Translations under genes and position numbers: made by a program
Source: CAYTGR01 sp964437445
GTDB taxonomy: Bacteria; Chloroflexota; Anaerolineae; B4-G1; SLSP01
Length of the DNA: 49,304 bases
Reading direction: 5' to 3'
Assembly (NCBI GenBank): GCA_964437445.1
Contig: CAYTGR010000036.1
Location: 1 to 49,304, forward strand
The notes under the pieces: model-generated
Told to the model about the DNA's origin: nothing
The model's input: only the letters and a program-made list of their open reading frames with translations
Databases searched by the model: none
Shown: one piece after another, positions 33,379 to 41,130 of the stretch
How the letters are laid out: the number at the start of each line of letters is the position of its first letter
Numbering within the stretch: position 1 is the stretch's first letter

Positions 33379-33881
33379 CAGACCCCCAACAGTTCCTGGC
33401 GAAAGTGATTCAACAACGTCTTGTAGCGGTCCCCCCGGGCACGGAAGGTGAGCGAGCGCCGGTATTCGTCCAACCAGCGCAGGCCGATGCACAGCCGTTC
33501 CTCCGGCAGCAGCGCGGTGGCCCGGTCGGGCCACTCCAGCACGCAGACCGCCTCCGGCGCTCCCAACAGCTCGTCCAGCCCCAACCCGGCCACTTCCACG
33601 CCTGGGATTAAACGGTAAAGGTCAATGTGGTAAAACAGCAGGTCATCGTGCAACCGTTCATAACGGCGGATCAACACGAATGTCGGGCTGATCAACGTCT
33701 CGGTCACGCCCCAGCCCTGGCCGATGCCCTGAGCCAGCACAGTCTTGCCGGAACCCAGCTCGCCTTCCAGCGCAACCACATCGCCCCCTTTGAGCAATGC
33801 GCCCAGGCGCGCGCCGATGCGGCGGGTCTGATCCGGGTTACGGCTGATAAATTCCAGCGTGTCGGCGTCCAGGACGGGCAT
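33378..33881 (-). CDS. tsaE: tRNA threonylcarbamoyladenosine ATPase TsaE
   Basis: 167 residues. The P-loop is LEGELGSGKTVLAQGI, followed by ISPTFVLIRRYE and HIDLYRL, both typical of TsaE, and VCVLEWPDRATALLPEERLC. It hydrolyses ATP to drive turnover of the TsaB-TsaD complex. Its own promoter lies 30 bases upstream. Confidence 0.95.
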   Translation of the reverse strand: MPVLDADTLEFISRNPDQTRRIGARLGALLKGGDVVALEGELGSGKTVLAQGIGQGWGVTETLISPTFVLIRRYERLHDDLLFYHIDLYRLIPGVEVAGLGLDELLGAPEAVCVLEWPDRATALLPEERLCIGLRWLDEYRRSLTFRARGDRYKTLLNHFRQELLGV

Positions 33882-33910
33882 GGCTTGGCTTTCAGTTCAG
33901 TGTCAAGGCG

Positions 33911-33939
33911 ATTATACTACCACATCACAAGCAGGACAA
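33911..33939 (-). promoter_or_regulatory. Promoter of the tsaE-tsaB-rimI operon
   Basis: On the minus strand TTGTCC (33939-33934) and TATAAT (33916-33911) are 17 bases apart. Confidence 0.65.
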
Positions 33940-33941
33940 AA

Positions 33942-34022
33942 GATGGGAAAAGGGAAACGGGCAAAGGTGAAACCACTCTTTTCTTTCCCCTGCCTGCCGT
34001 CTACCGTTTACTGTCTACCCTC
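33942..34022. repeat. Heptamer repeats between tsaE and the helicase
   Basis: Two arrays: GATGGGA, AAAGGGA, AACGGGC, AAAGGTG (33942-33969) and TGCCGTC, TACCGTT, TACTGTC, TACCCTC (33995-34022). Together they fill the gap behind the helicase stop. Confidence 0.7.
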
Positions 34023-34023
34023 A

Positions 34024-36597
34024 TCACACCAGCTCCAACAACCGCTGGGTAGCATGTTTCGCGCCCGGCTCGCTTTCACCGACGGGGCCGACGCACGAAG
34101 GGCAGCCCTCCACACACTCGCAGGCGCGGATGCGCTCTAAGGCCGCCGCCGCCAGCTGCGGCCAGAGCCCCACCAGGCGGGGCGTCAGGCCGACCCCGCC
34201 GGGAATGGCGTCGTAGAGGACCACCGCCGGTTGGCCGGTAACAACATCGCGCGCTTCTACGGCCGTGCCCAGATCGGCCGGATCGCACATCAGGAAAACC
34301 GGCGCGAGGTTGCGCAGCAGGTAGGCCAGCCCCCCCAGCGCCGTCCGCGCGCCACGCGCCCGCTCCACCTGACGGTGACACTCCGGGCAGAGCGTGAGGA
34401 GATTCTCCGGCGCGTGGGCCAGCTGGAGCGCAACGGCACGCGGATACTGGGCCAGGAAAGTCCGCAGCGGGGTCAGATGGTGGACCTCCAATGGGTGCCC
34501 CGGCTGCGGCGCTGCCCCGCAGCGCCGGCAACGCCCGCCATCGCGCGCCACTGTCTGCTCACGGATGGCCGGCCACTCCAGGCCGTAATCCAGCGGCGCG
34601 ACAGCGATCCCCTCATCGGCCAGCGCCGTCACCAACGGCTCCCCTAACGTCAGCCGGAACGCTTCCGTCTCAAAAGACTGCTCCGGCAGCGTGATCTCGC
34701 CCCAGCCCAGGGTCTCGTGCGTCTCCAGCGCCACCCGCCGGTAGGCGGTGGGCCGAATGTGAACGCGCACCTCCTCATCCGTCAACTGGAGCGCAGCCGG
34801 CTCCTGTATCTCCCCCGTCCGGCGGACCGCCAGCGGCTCAATCTGGGTTGTGGCGGCGGCGACGGTGTAGTAATCCACCGGCTCCGCCCGGACGTGGGCG
34901 ATCCCCTGCTCCCAATCCAAACGCTCCACCAGGTAGGGCGCGCCCTCGTGGAAATAGACCGCCCCTTCGTGCACCAGCAACGGCGCGCTCGCCCGGTCTA
35001 CCGTCGCCACCACCCGCCCGCTGCCGGTCTCCTGGCGGTCGGCGGTCGGTGGTCGGCGGTCCCCGGCCGCCGAAACGTCACTGACCTGAACTACCACCGT
35101 ATCCGCCGATGCCGACCGCAATGAGATGGCCTGCGCCGGATAAGCATCGCCCACCCAGGTGAAATGACCGTTGCTGCGGTGGAGCAGTCCTTCCTCGCTC
35201 AGTGCCTCCAGCAGCGCGGTCACGTTGGGGACACGGCCGAAGGCCTCGCGGGCCTCAAACGGCAACTCAAAGGCGGCGCAGACCAGATGGGCCGCCAGCA
35301 GGTTGAGCGTATCGGGATTGATGCGCGCTTCTTCCGGCGAACGGCCGAAGAAATACTCCGGGTGAGCCACTAAGTATTGATCCAGCGGCGCGGGCGTGGC
35401 GACGAAGACCGCCAGGGAGCTACCCGCCCGCCGTCCGGCCCGCCCCATCTGCTGGCGCGTCGCCGCAATGGAGCCGGGATAGCCCACTAAGATCGCCGCT
35501 TCCAGGTCACCGATGTCGATCCCCAGCTCCAGCGCGTTGGTGGCGACGACCGCCCGGACGCGCCCGGCGCGCAAACCGCGCTCAATCTCGCGCCGTTCGG
35601 CGGGGAGATAGCCCCCCCGGTAGCCGCGCACCGTCTCTGGATCCAGCCCGGCGCGGGCAGCGCGGGTCCGCAGGTCGCGCAGCAGCAGCTCCACGCCCAG
35701 GCGTGACCGGGCGAAAACGATCGTCTGCACGTCGGCCCGCAGCAGGCGCGCCGTGAGCGCCATCGCTTCGTCGTGCGCCGAGGCGCGCAGCCCCAACGCC
35801 GCGTTCAAGAGCGGCGGGTTGTAGAAAAGCACGTGGCGCTCGCCATAAGATGCGCCATCCTCCTCTACCAGCGTCACGGGATCTCCCCACAGCAGCTCGC
35901 CAAGCTCGCGCGGATTGGCAATCGTGGCCGAAGTCGCCAGCAGACGCGGCTCCGCGCCGTAGAAGCGGGCTACCCGGCGCAGCCGCCGCAGGACGTTGGC
36001 GATGTGGCTGCCGAAGATCCCCCGGCAAACGTGCAGTTCATCCACCACCACGTAACGCAGCCCGGAAAGGAAGCGGACCCATTGTGTGTGATGCGGCAGA
36101 ATCCCCAGATGCAGCATGTCCGGGTTGGTGACGAGCAGGCGCGCCTCCTTGCGGATCGCCGCCCGGCGGCTGGTGGGCGTGTCGCCGTCGTAGGGGCGCA
36201 GCGCCAACGGCGCGTTGAGCGCGCCGATCCACCGCTCCAGAGCCGCCATCTGGTCGTGTGCCAGCGCCTTGGTTGGGTAGAGCAGCAACGCCGTCGCGGT
36301 CGGATCGTCCAGCAAAGCCTGGAGTATGGGCAGCACGAAACCTAACGTCTTGCCGGAGGCAGTGCCGGTGGCGAGCACGACATTTTCGCCGCGCAGGGCT
36401 GCCACGGCAGCCTCCGTTTGATGGATGTAGGGTCGGGTGATGCCCAGCGCGCTGCCGGCCGCACTCAACCGCGCGTCCAGCGCAGCCGGCCAGGCCGCCG
36501 TCCGCGCCGGAGCGGTGGGCAACGTGCGCCATGCCGTCACATTACGGATAAAACGCGGGTCATCGCGCAATTCGGTCAACAGAGTAGCCAGGGTCAT
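34024..36597 (-). CDS. DEAD/H-box helicase with HNH insertion (Hrq1/YprA-like)
   Basis: 857 residues from ATG 36597 (MTLATLLTEL). Helicase motifs: Q-like IHQTEA, Walker A ATGTASGKT near residue 76, DELH as Walker B, SATIANP, then in the second RecA lobe VVATNALELGIDIG and QQMGRAGRRAG. The C terminus CECVEGCPSCVGP is the four-Cys DUF1998/MZB metal site. Between them, at roughly residues 690-745, is a complete HNH-like module: CRRCG, LEVHHLTPL, ENLLTLCPECH. Such an insertion is not typical for the family. Residues DRRPPTADRQ near 505 come from a heptamer repeat in the DNA. The likely role is DNA repair or mobile-element defence. Confidence 0.88.
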   Translation of the reverse strand: MTLATLLTELRDDPRFIRNVTAWRTLPTAPARTAAWPAALDARLSAAGSALGITRPYIHQTEAAVAALRGENVVLATGTASGKTLGFVLPILQALLDDPTATALLLYPTKALAHDQMAALERWIGALNAPLALRPYDGDTPTSRRAAIRKEARLLVTNPDMLHLGILPHHTQWVRFLSGLRYVVVDELHVCRGIFGSHIANVLRRLRRVARFYGAEPRLLATSATIANPRELGELLWGDPVTLVEEDGASYGERHVLFYNPPLLNAALGLRASAHDEAMALTARLLRADVQTIVFARSRLGVELLLRDLRTRAARAGLDPETVRGYRGGYLPAERREIERGLRAGRVRAVVATNALELGIDIGDLEAAILVGYPGSIAATRQQMGRAGRRAGSSLAVFVATPAPLDQYLVAHPEYFFGRSPEEARINPDTLNLLAAHLVCAAFELPFEAREAFGRVPNVTALLEALSEEGLLHRSNGHFTWVGDAYPAQAISLRSASADTVVVQVSDVSAAGDRRPPTADRQETGSGRVVATVDRASAPLLVHEGAVYFHEGAPYLVERLDWEQGIAHVRAEPVDYYTVAAATTQIEPLAVRRTGEIQEPAALQLTDEEVRVHIRPTAYRRVALETHETLGWGEITLPEQSFETEAFRLTLGEPLVTALADEGIAVAPLDYGLEWPAIREQTVARDGGRCRRCGAAPQPGHPLEVHHLTPLRTFLAQYPRAVALQLAHAPENLLTLCPECHRQVERARGARTALGGLAYLLRNLAPVFLMCDPADLGTAVEARDVVTGQPAVVLYDAIPGGVGLTPRLVGLWPQLAAAALERIRACECVEGCPSCVGPVGESEPGAKHATQRLLELV
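35034..35061. repeat. In-frame heptamer repeat inside the helicase gene
   Basis: GGCGGTC, GGCGGTC, GGTGGTC and GGCGGTC are in perfect 7-base steps. On the coding strand they encode the DRRPPTADRQ-like loop, so the repeat has expanded inside a gene without breaking the frame. Confidence 0.8.
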
Positions 36598-36704
36598 GGT
36601 TATTTTGAGTTTCTGGAACAAAGAACTACTGCTTTGTGGCTAAGTATACACCCAGATAAAAGTTATGCTCACTGCGAAGCAACTGCGCGGGAAGAAAAAA
36701 GTAA

Positions 36705-36761
36705 GCGGGTGATTTTTGGGTGCGCTGCGCGCGGGCCGGCCGCTAAGCACCCGCCGTTTTT
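36705..36761. terminator. Bidirectional terminator with no gene in front on the plus strand
   Basis: GCGGGTG (36705-36711) pairs with CACCCGC (36748-36754); on the plus strand CGTTTTTTT follows, on the minus strand CGCTTACTTTTTTC follows. The enclosed 36 bases can form further GC-rich helices. The 240-base gap between the helicase start and arsR contains no open frame, so the element either insulates the ars island or ends a small RNA. Confidence 0.7.
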
Positions 36762-36793
36762 TTAAACGCGATAGTCCTTTCTCCAATCGGGCC

Positions 36794-36821
36794 TTGACAT
36801 TTAGCCATTAAATCGTATAAT
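36794..36821 (+). promoter_or_regulatory. arsR1 promoter
   Basis: TTGACA (36794-36799) and TATAAT (36816-36821), both exact consensus, 16 bases apart. The predicted transcription start lies only about ten bases before the ATG at 36838, so the mRNA is nearly leaderless. Confidence 0.85.
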
Positions 36822-36827
36822 TACGAT
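36812..36827 (+). promoter_or_regulatory. ArsR1 operator 1
   Basis: ATCGTA (36812-36817), TAAT, TACGAT (36822-36827): a perfect inverted repeat that covers the -10 of the arsR1 promoter. Identical half-sites recur at 37223-37238. Confidence 0.85.
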
Positions 36828-36837
36828 ATAGAGTGGA

Positions 36838-37197
36838 ATGATGATGATCAAGCAACTTTCGCCCAATGAACAACGGTTGGCGCAGATGCTCAAGGCGCTG
36901 GGTAACCCGGTGCGCTTCCAAATCATGCAAACGCTGGCGGAGCGCCAGAGTTGTATGACTTACGAGCTCGTCCAGACCACGCCACTGGCCCAATCCACTG
37001 TCAGCCAGCATCTCAAAGTGCTCCGTGAAGCCGGGTTGATCCACGGCGAGGTTGAAGGTCCAGCCACCTGCTATTGTATTGATCCGGCCGGCGTGCGCTG
37101 GCTCAAGCAGCAGATTGAGAGCTGGCTGCCCGGCTGCTGCGAGGACGATGATACGGAAACAGAACTTCCGGTGGTCTGCGCCTGCGCCCTAACGTAG
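36838..37197 (+). CDS. arsR: ArsR-family metalloid-responsive repressor (ArsR1)
   Basis: 119 residues; three Met codons stand at 36838, 36841 and 36844. The winged helix is LKALGNPVRFQIMQTLAE and TTPLAQSTVSQHLKVLREAG. Candidate metalloid ligands are Cys in the QSCMTYELVQ helix and the C-terminal CCEDDD and VCACALT cysteines, unlike the classic ELCVCDL site. It likely represses itself and the following ArsM-like gene: both have the same ATCGTA-N4-TACGAT operator. The stop codon lies in the terminator hairpin. Confidence 0.9.
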   Translation: MMMIKQLSPNEQRLAQMLKALGNPVRFQIMQTLAERQSCMTYELVQTTPLAQSTVSQHLKVLREAGLIHGEVEGPATCYCIDPAGVRWLKQQIESWLPGCCEDDDTETELPVVCACALT

Positions 37198-37212
37198 GGC
37201 GCTCTTTTTTTT
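37184..37212 (+). terminator. Intrinsic terminator containing the arsR1 stop codon
   Basis: GCGCCCT (37184-37190) pairs with AGGGCGC (37196-37202) around AACGT and is followed by TCTTTTTTTT. The TAG stop (37195-37197) is at the loop/stem edge, so a terminating ribosome covers the hairpin. Confidence 0.85.
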
Positions 37213-37222
37213 ACCGATTTAA

Positions 37223-37238
37223 ATCGTATTTTTACGAT
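37223..37238 (+). promoter_or_regulatory. ArsR1 operator 2
   Basis: ATCGTA (37223-37228), TTTT, TACGAT (37233-37238), located between arsR1 and the ArsM-like gene. Half-sites are the same as those of the site in front of arsR1. Confidence 0.85.
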
Positions 37239-37260
37239 AAATATTTACAGGAGGGATCCG

Positions 37261-38709
37261 ATGAGTATGACGACGGCAGCGACGGCTTATTTTGAACAGA
37301 CGGCGGAACAATGGGACACCCTACGCGTCGGTTATTTCACAGAGGCGGTGCGCGCCACCGCCATCGCTAAGGCCTACCTGCGCCCGGAAATGACGGTGGC
37401 CGATGTCGGTGCAGGGACCGGTTTCATGGCGGCGGGGCTGGCCCCGCTGGTACATGAGGTCCATGTATTGGACGGCTCGGCGGCCATGTTAGCAGTCGCG
37501 CGGCGCAATTTGGCAGCCTTCGGCAACGTGATTTTCCACGAGGCTGACGGTCAGGCGCTCCCGCTGCCCGACGGCAGCCTGGATGCGGTCTTTGCCAACA
37601 TGTACCTGCACCATTGCTCCGACCCGGCGGCGGCAATCCGTGAGATGACACGGTTGCTCAAGCCCGGCGGGCGGCTTGTCATTACCGATTTAGACGCGCA
37701 CCCTTACACCTGGCTGAGAGACGAGATGGCCGATGTCTGGCAAGGTTTTGAACGGCCCCAGGTCGCCGATTGGTTCCGGGCGGCGGGTTTGGTTAACGTA
37801 TTCGTGGATTGCACCGGGCAATCCTGCTGTGCCACCGCGCAACTTTCCACGGTGACCGACGAGGCCGGACGCACGGCCCAGATCGGCGTTTTCGTCGCGG
37901 TGGGAACCCGGCGCGTGACCGGGGCGCGCGAAGCGGTCGCCGCCGGGTACGGGGCGCTGGCGCTGGCTGGTTGTAGCTGTTCCACCGCCTGCTGCGACAA
38001 CAACGCAGCCACTGTAGCCCAGCAGATCGGTTATGCGTGGGAGCAGCTGCAGGCTGTGCCGGCCGGGGCAGCGGATTTCTCCCTGGGATGTGGGAACCCG
38101 ACGGCACTGGCGGCGTTACAGCCCGGCGAAACGGTCCTGGATATCGGCAGCGGCGGCGGGCTGGATGTTTTCATTGCCGCGCGGCAGGTCGGCGCACAGG
38201 GGCACGTCATCGGGGTGGACATGACTCCGGCCATGGTAGAACGGGCGACGCGCGCAGCGCAAACGGCCCAGCTGACCAACGTAGAGTTCCGGTTAGGCCA
38301 GGCCGAGGCCCTGCCGGTGGCAGATGGCGTGATCAATGTGATCCTCTCCAACTGTGTCATCAACCTCTGCGAGGACAAGGGGCGGGCGTTTGCCGAAGCG
38401 CATCGGGTCTTACAGGCCGGGGGGCGGCTGGTGGTAAGCGATGTAGTGACGGACGGCGCGCTCCCTGCTGCGCTGCGTGCCGATCTGACCGGCTGGCCCG
38501 ACTGCATCCACGGCGCGCTGCCGGAGCAAGAATACCTGGATTTGATTGCCCAGGCTGGCTTCACGAACATCACGACGGCGCGCGGCATAGCGGGCGGCAC
38601 AGTTAGCGACGTGCCGGTCTACAGCCTGTACGTCACCGCCTACAAAAACGCCGGAGAGTGCTGCCCCCCATCTGCCCCGACCGCCGGAGGCTGCTGTTCA
38701 GCCCCATGA
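37261..38709 (+). CDS. arsM: Two-domain arsenite methyltransferase-like protein
   Basis: 482 residues with GGAGGG before ATG 37261. Residues ~1-215 are a complete class I SAM methyltransferase (VADVGAGTGFMA at 46-57, LKPGGRLVITD). Residues ~225-460 are a second one that matches ArsM: LGCGNP near 277, VLDIGSGGGLDVFIAA (SAM motif I), VIGVDMTPAMVE, SNCVINLCEDK (Cys365) and GWPDCIHGALPE (Cys415), two of the conserved arsenite-binding cysteines. Cys-rich segments are also at the junction (CSCSTACC, 238-245) and at the end (ECCPP, GGCCSAP). ArsM adds methyl groups to arsenite using SAM. The first domain resembles ArsR-linked methyltransferases and may be a paralogue for another step. Preceded by an ArsR1 operator. 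Confidence 0.88.
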   Translation: MSMTTAATAYFEQTAEQWDTLRVGYFTEAVRATAIAKAYLRPEMTVADVGAGTGFMAAGLAPLVHEVHVLDGSAAMLAVARRNLAAFGNVIFHEADGQALPLPDGSLDAVFANMYLHHCSDPAAAIREMTRLLKPGGRLVITDLDAHPYTWLRDEMADVWQGFERPQVADWFRAAGLVNVFVDCTGQSCCATAQLSTVTDEAGRTAQIGVFVAVGTRRVTGAREAVAAGYGALALAGCSCSTACCDNNAATVAQQIGYAWEQLQAVPAGAADFSLGCGNPTALAALQPGETVLDIGSGGGLDVFIAARQVGAQGHVIGVDMTPAMVERATRAAQTAQLTNVEFRLGQAEALPVADGVINVILSNCVINLCEDKGRAFAEAHRVLQAGGRLVVSDVVTDGALPAALRADLTGWPDCIHGALPEQEYLDLIAQAGFTNITTARGIAGGTVSDVPVYSLYVTAYKNAGECCPPSAPTAGGCCSAP

Positions 38710-38831
38710 CCGGCCACTTTATCGACGTTCCCTTTCCATCCGCGACAGAAGCCCCGGCGCAGGCAGTGACCTGCGCTGGGGAATCTTGCCCGCTGGGACC
38801 GCTGACCAGCGTTGGAATAGGCGACGCTGAA

Positions 38832-39698
38832 TTAACCCGGCAGAAACAACATAGCGACCGTGGCAATGGCCTGGGGCAGACCGTGCAACAGGGCCCCGGG
38901 CAAAATGCTCCCGCTGCGCTCGCGCACAAAGCCAAAGACCAGACCGCTGAAGACCGTCCAGGCCCCCCAGGCCCAGGTGACCTCCGTGGTGCTGCCGAGG
39001 AGCCAACGCAAGATACCTACATGGGTCAGCCCAAACAACAGGGCTGTAATCAGCGTGCCCCAGCCGAACGCCACCCCGTAAAAGCGGTAGGGTTTGCCAA
39101 ACGCGGCATTCAGCCGGGACTGCATATAGCCCCGATAGAGAACTTCCTCGCCAAAGCCCACAAAGAGAGCGTAGGTCAGGAAGAGAACCGCCGCTTTGCC
39201 GATTATGGCCCCATCCGCCATGTGGCCGCTGAACAACAACAGGCCCGCCCCCCACAGTCCGCCGGCCGTGGCCAGGGGCTTCCGGCGCAGCGCCCAGACC
39301 AGAGTGAACAACAAACCCAGCTGGACGGTGGCCAGAAGCAAGGCTCCGCCCCAACTTTTGTGATCCACTCCCATGGCAAAGGGCATATTGGCTAAGACGA
39401 CCGGGATAAAGCAGGTGGCAGCGATGTCTAACTGATAGCGCAGGGGCTTGAACGTGAGGCCATAAGTGGCCAGCGGCTGCCGCCGCAACCAGGGCAGGAG
39501 CAGGGAGACCGCGATCATGATTACGTAGACAAACACCGGGAAGGGAAACCCCAAAGCAGCAGTCTGCCAGGTCTCAAACTGCGGCAGCAGCCGGTACACG
39601 CCGAGGGTCAGCCCGGGGACAACGGCAAAGACGACCGATGTAACCTCTACGACCGCCAGGATTTTGCGCACGCTGGGCGACATGGCCTTTCTCCGCAA
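38832..39698 (-). CDS. CPBP family intramembrane protease
   Basis: 288 residues with about eight membrane helices. The catalytic motifs are GFGEEVLYRGYMQS (EExxxR), FGLTHVG and ALLHGLPQ. The family (CAAX protease/bacteriocin-processing, Abi) cleaves in the membrane; the substrate is unknown. It is the only minus-strand gene in the ars island and is not obviously part of it. Start at 39698 or at the Met five codons later (MSPSVRK) is open. Confidence 0.88.
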   Translation of the reverse strand: MRRKAMSPSVRKILAVVEVTSVVFAVVPGLTLGVYRLLPQFETWQTAALGFPFPVFVYVIMIAVSLLLPWLRRQPLATYGLTFKPLRYQLDIAATCFIPVVLANMPFAMGVDHKSWGGALLLATVQLGLLFTLVWALRRKPLATAGGLWGAGLLLFSGHMADGAIIGKAAVLFLTYALFVGFGEEVLYRGYMQSRLNAAFGKPYRFYGVAFGWGTLITALLFGLTHVGILRWLLGSTTEVTWAWGAWTVFSGLVFGFVRERSGSILPGALLHGLPQAIATVAMLFLPG

Positions 39699-39847
39699 TC
39701 CTTCTGATGGTTGCTGATTAAAGGGTCATTCCGTCTATTGTACAACCGGTGGGGAGCCGCGCCAGTTTTTACAGCTGCCGCCAGGTGAGGTTTGCCGAAA
39801 TAAAGCATGACAGGCATTACTAACAACCGGTGATCAGATGAGGTATT

Positions 39848-39867
39848 ATATGCAAACTATTGCATAT
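39848..39867 (+). promoter_or_regulatory. ArsR2 operator candidate
   Basis: ATATGCAA (39848-39855), ACTA, TTGCATAT (39860-39867): a perfect 8-bp inverted repeat, 12 bases before the arsR2 start. It differs from the ArsR1 site, so each repressor appears to have its own target. Confidence 0.8.
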
Positions 39868-39879
39868 TCAGGGTTTTGC

Positions 39880-40212
39880 ATGAATCAAGAGGCTTACGTT
39901 CAACTGGCCGCCCGGCTCCAGGCATTGGCCCACCCGGTGCGCTTGCGCATCCTGGATGAACTGCGTTCCCAGGAAGCCTGCGTTTGCCACCTCCAGGCGG
40001 CCCTGCAACGGCCCCAGGTCTACATCTCGCAGCAACTCCGGGTGCTGCGCCAGGCCGGGATCGTGAGCGCGCGCCAGGATGGACAAAACGTCTTTTATCA
40101 GCTCTGCGATGCGCAACTGCGACATCTGCTGGAAGAACTGCTGGGACCGGAAGCACCGTCGTTACCACAGCCGGATTGCTCCTGTCCCCGTTGTCAGGCA
40201 GCTAAGGGTTAG
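39880..40212 (+). CDS. arsR: ArsR-family repressor (ArsR2)
   Basis: 110 residues from ATG 39880 (MNQEAYVQLA), six bases after AGGG; the upstream frame crosses the operator and is unlikely to be translated. RLQALAHPVRLRILDELRSQ and RPQVYISQQLRVLRQAG form the winged helix. EACVCHLQ matches the ArsR ELCVCDL metalloid site, and the C terminus has CSCPRCQ. It is closely related to ArsR3 at 44559 (EACVCHLE, CACPKCQ). The next genes on the same strand are the DUF5714-like, lipoate ligase-like, Trx-like and radical SAM cluster. Confidence 0.88.
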   Translation: MNQEAYVQLAARLQALAHPVRLRILDELRSQEACVCHLQAALQRPQVYISQQLRVLRQAGIVSARQDGQNVFYQLCDAQLRHLLEELLGPEAPSLPQPDCSCPRCQAAKG

Positions 40213-40353
40213 TTCCCTGTGCAAAAAAGCAGGAAAATCTCCGGCCGGGGTTTTCTTCAGCCAATGGTTTCTTGGCGGCCTGGCGTGAGACATTCTTGAG
40301 TAAGCCCATGGCTGTGGCTGGACGTTGGTCGCTTGTTTGCAGGAGTCACATGG

Positions 40354-41052
40354 ATGGCCTATCCCTGTATTCTATGCGGTACTGATTTAATGGCAACAGA
40401 AACCACAGCGGTCTGTTCGTTCTGCGGGCAAGTGGCGCCGATGGAATACCTCTGCCCCCACGGTCATGCCGTCTGTGAGGAGTGCCAGCTGGCGACGCCG
40501 CCGCAGGTGATTGAGCGCGTCTGCGCCGGTACCCACGAGACGGATCCAGTTGCCATCGCCAATCTCATCATGAAGCACCCGGCGATGATCATGCACGGGC
40601 CGTATCACCATCAGCTGATCGCGCCGGTGATGTTGGTGGCGCTGGCCAACAGTGGGCAGCGCCCGCTCCAGGCCGGGGAACTGGCCGTAGCGCGCAAACG
40701 CACCGAAGATATCCCTATCGCCGTCTGCGGCTCACGCGGGGAGTGCGGTACTGCCAGCAGCGTCGGCGCGCTGGTGGCGATCCTCACCCGCTCCTCGTAT
40801 CTCAAGGACCGTGAACGGTCGCTGGCGTTGCGGGCTACCGGTCAAACCCTGCTGGCAATTGCCGACGCCGGCGGTCCCCGTTGCTGTAAGCAGAGTACCT
40901 ACCTGGCGCTGGCAACAGCGGCGGATTTCTTGGCGCGCGAACTGGGCCTGGTGGTGCCGGTTCAAATCCGCTGCGAGTTTGCCGCGCAGAACGACGAGTG
41001 TAAGCGGGAGCGATGCGCCTACTACACGGGCGGGGCTCCTGAAAAACAGTAA
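40354..41052 (+). CDS. Cysteine-rich DUF5714-like protein
   Basis: 232 residues from ATG 40354, with AGGAG 8 bases upstream. It opens MAYPCILCGTDLMATETTAV and has CSFCGQ, then CPHGHAVCEECQ. Later come CGSRGECGTASSVGAL, PRCCKQSTYLAL, CEF and a final CKRERCAYY. The total is sixteen or more cysteines, so several metal or Fe-S sites are possible. The CPHGHxVCEEC segment and overall shape resemble proteins annotated DUF5714; function unknown. It is the first gene after ArsR2 on the plus strand, 141 bases downstream, and is followed by the lipoate ligase-like gene. Confidence 0.75.
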   Translation: MAYPCILCGTDLMATETTAVCSFCGQVAPMEYLCPHGHAVCEECQLATPPQVIERVCAGTHETDPVAIANLIMKHPAMIMHGPYHHQLIAPVMLVALANSGQRPLQAGELAVARKRTEDIPIAVCGSRGECGTASSVGALVAILTRSSYLKDRERSLALRATGQTLLAIADAGGPRCCKQSTYLALATAADFLARELGLVVPVQIRCEFAAQNDECKRERCAYYTGGAPEKQ

Positions 41053-41130
41053 AGACGTGTTGCGTATTCCGTTCACGCAACACGCCACAGGTACCACGTT
41101 CTACGTTCTACCATGAGAGGCTCATCACCG

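Noticed and set aside
40960..40980. tRNA T-loop-like GGTTCAAATCC
   Set aside because: It lies inside the DUF5714-like gene and no cloverleaf can be drawn around it.
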